A stretch of 64,000 nt of DNA. It comes from Tunicatimonas sp964551335. Lineage in GTDB: Bacteria; Bacteroidota; Bacteroidia; Cytophagales; Cyclobacteriaceae. The stretch covers positions 1-64,000 of the forward strand of contig CAZKCO010000026.1 in NCBI GenBank assembly GCA_964551335.1. The letters run 5' to 3'. Positions 63,467 through 64,000 of the stretch are shown one piece after another (position 1 is the stretch's first letter; each line of letters opens with the position of its first letter). The notes below the pieces were generated by a model, which saw only the letters and a program-made list of their open reading frames with translations, was not told the origin of the DNA and made no database searches. The position numbers and the translations under genes were made by a program.

Positions 63467-63823
63467 ATGAAAGAATTTATGATGATCTTCATCGGAGGTG
63501 CCGACTACGAAGAGTTGGGCCTTTCGCCCGAACAACTACAAAACCGCATGGCAAAGTGGTTTGCCTGGGACGAAAAGCTAAAGCAACAGGGCATACTACG
63601 AGGTGGCGAAGCCCTCTTCCCGAAAGCCAAACGAATTTCCGGGCCCGACCGGATAGAATCCGACGGGCCGTTTGTGGAGAGCAAAGAACTGATTGGCGGA
63701 TTTATCACCGTAGCCGCCGATAGTTTTGAGGAGGTGGTAAAGATTGCTCAGGATTTTCCTGATTATGATCTGGACGGAGCCGTAGAGATTCGGGAGGTGA
63801 TGAAACTTGACCAGTACCAGTAA
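63467..63823 (+). CDS. YciI/DGPF-domain protein
   Basis: 118 residues. The DGPF motif is in ESDGPFVESKELIGGF. The family is dimeric alpha/beta; enzymatic activity is unproven for most members. The gene precedes the ECF sigma gene by one base, an arrangement known for ECF42-type sigma factors and their DGPF partners. Confidence 0.92.
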   Translation: MKEFMMIFIGGADYEELGLSPEQLQNRMAKWFAWDEKLKQQGILRGGEALFPKAKRISGPDRIESDGPFVESKELIGGFITVAADSFEEVVKIAQDFPDYDLDGAVEIREVMKLDQYQ

Positions 63824-63824
63824 G

Positions 63825-64000
63825 ATGCCGCAAAGAATAGTAGACCATCTTTTTCGCCATCAGTACGGAAAGATGGTCGCTATTTTATCCCGTATCTTCG
63901 GTCTCTCTCACCTGGAGCTTATTGAAGATGCCGTCCAGGATACCTTCGTTAAGGCTACCTTGCAATGGCGGAGTACTGTCCCTGATAATCCCGAAGCCTG
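63825..64000 (+). CDS. ECF sigma factor (ECF42-type), cut by window end
   Basis: 58 codons visible. Sequence begins MPQRIVDHLFRHQYGKMVAI and includes LSRIFGLSHLELIEDAVQDT, the sigma region 2 of SigJ/ECF42-like factors (commonly ~400 residues with a C-terminal extension). Possible TTG start at 63807 in frame; ATG at 63825 preferred. Full domain layout not visible. Confidence 0.88.
   Translation, partial: MPQRIVDHLFRHQYGKMVAILSRIFGLSHLELIEDAVQDTFVKATLQWRSTVPDNPEA

Overview
This window looks like chromosomal DNA of a marine-type Cytophagales bacterium (Bacteroidota). The pointers are a SusC/SusD pair, Bacteroidota-type promoter elements (TTG-N19-TAnnTTTG), twin-arginine Gfo/Idh/MocA and enolase-superfamily enzymes, the five-repeat DUF349 protein, YqgE, and a RpoD-like sigma factor of the short (~288 residue) Bacteroidota type.

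Layout. 1-10.2 kb: partial tRNA-Thr, housekeeping or conserved genes (DUF349, YqgE, TM2, Gfo/Idh, DUF445) and a RecB/AddA-like helicase whose C-terminal nuclease site is degenerate. 10.2-23.3 kb: a glycan-use region with two FG-GAP/beta-propeller proteins, SusD, SusC, GH5, a PL22/TolB-like propeller protein and a GH10 xylanase. 23.3-30.3 kb: a complete B12 uptake locus, riboswitch-btuF-btuC-btuD then riboswitch-btuB-btuG. 30.3-39 kb: an accessory stretch with decayed AraC regulators, a transglutaminase-like protein, a second RpoD-type sigma factor, a SulP transporter fused to a carbonic anhydrase domain lacking two zinc ligands, DUF6629 and small genes. 39-46.3 kb: SemiSWEET, nucleotidase, a large hybrid histidine kinase and a two-gene membrane module. 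46.4-58.8 kb: DUF255/thioredoxin protein, GH1, glycosyltransferase, LpxH-like phosphoesterase, lipid kinase, a second Gfo/Idh enzyme, AIG2-like protein, MATE pump, SnoaL-like protein and a small holin-like membrane protein. 58.8-64 kb: repeat-rich DNA with a gene-cassette-like unit, an enolase-superfamily enzyme and a VOC / YciI(DGPF) / ECF-sigma set cut by the window end.

The most striking observation is at 43.4-46.3 kb. The 406-residue membrane protein carries D47-x3-H51-x12-H64 and D127-x3-H131-x13-H145. These spacings match the two copper sites in the PmoC/AmoC subunit of copper membrane monooxygenases (D-x3-H-x12-H and N-x3-H-x13-H), and its C-terminal half resembles PmoA/AmoA. The next gene, 10 bases downstream, has the PmoB-like plan: signal peptide with a His at the predicted mature N-terminus, a beta domain, two membrane helices, then a His-rich beta region. 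I infer a divergent two-gene copper-monooxygenase-like system with a C-A fusion. This rests on motif and architecture recognition only.

Other notable points: two sequence modules that fold like integron attC sites, two copies of a C/G-rich MITE-like repeat, two dispersed short repeats, and several small genes.
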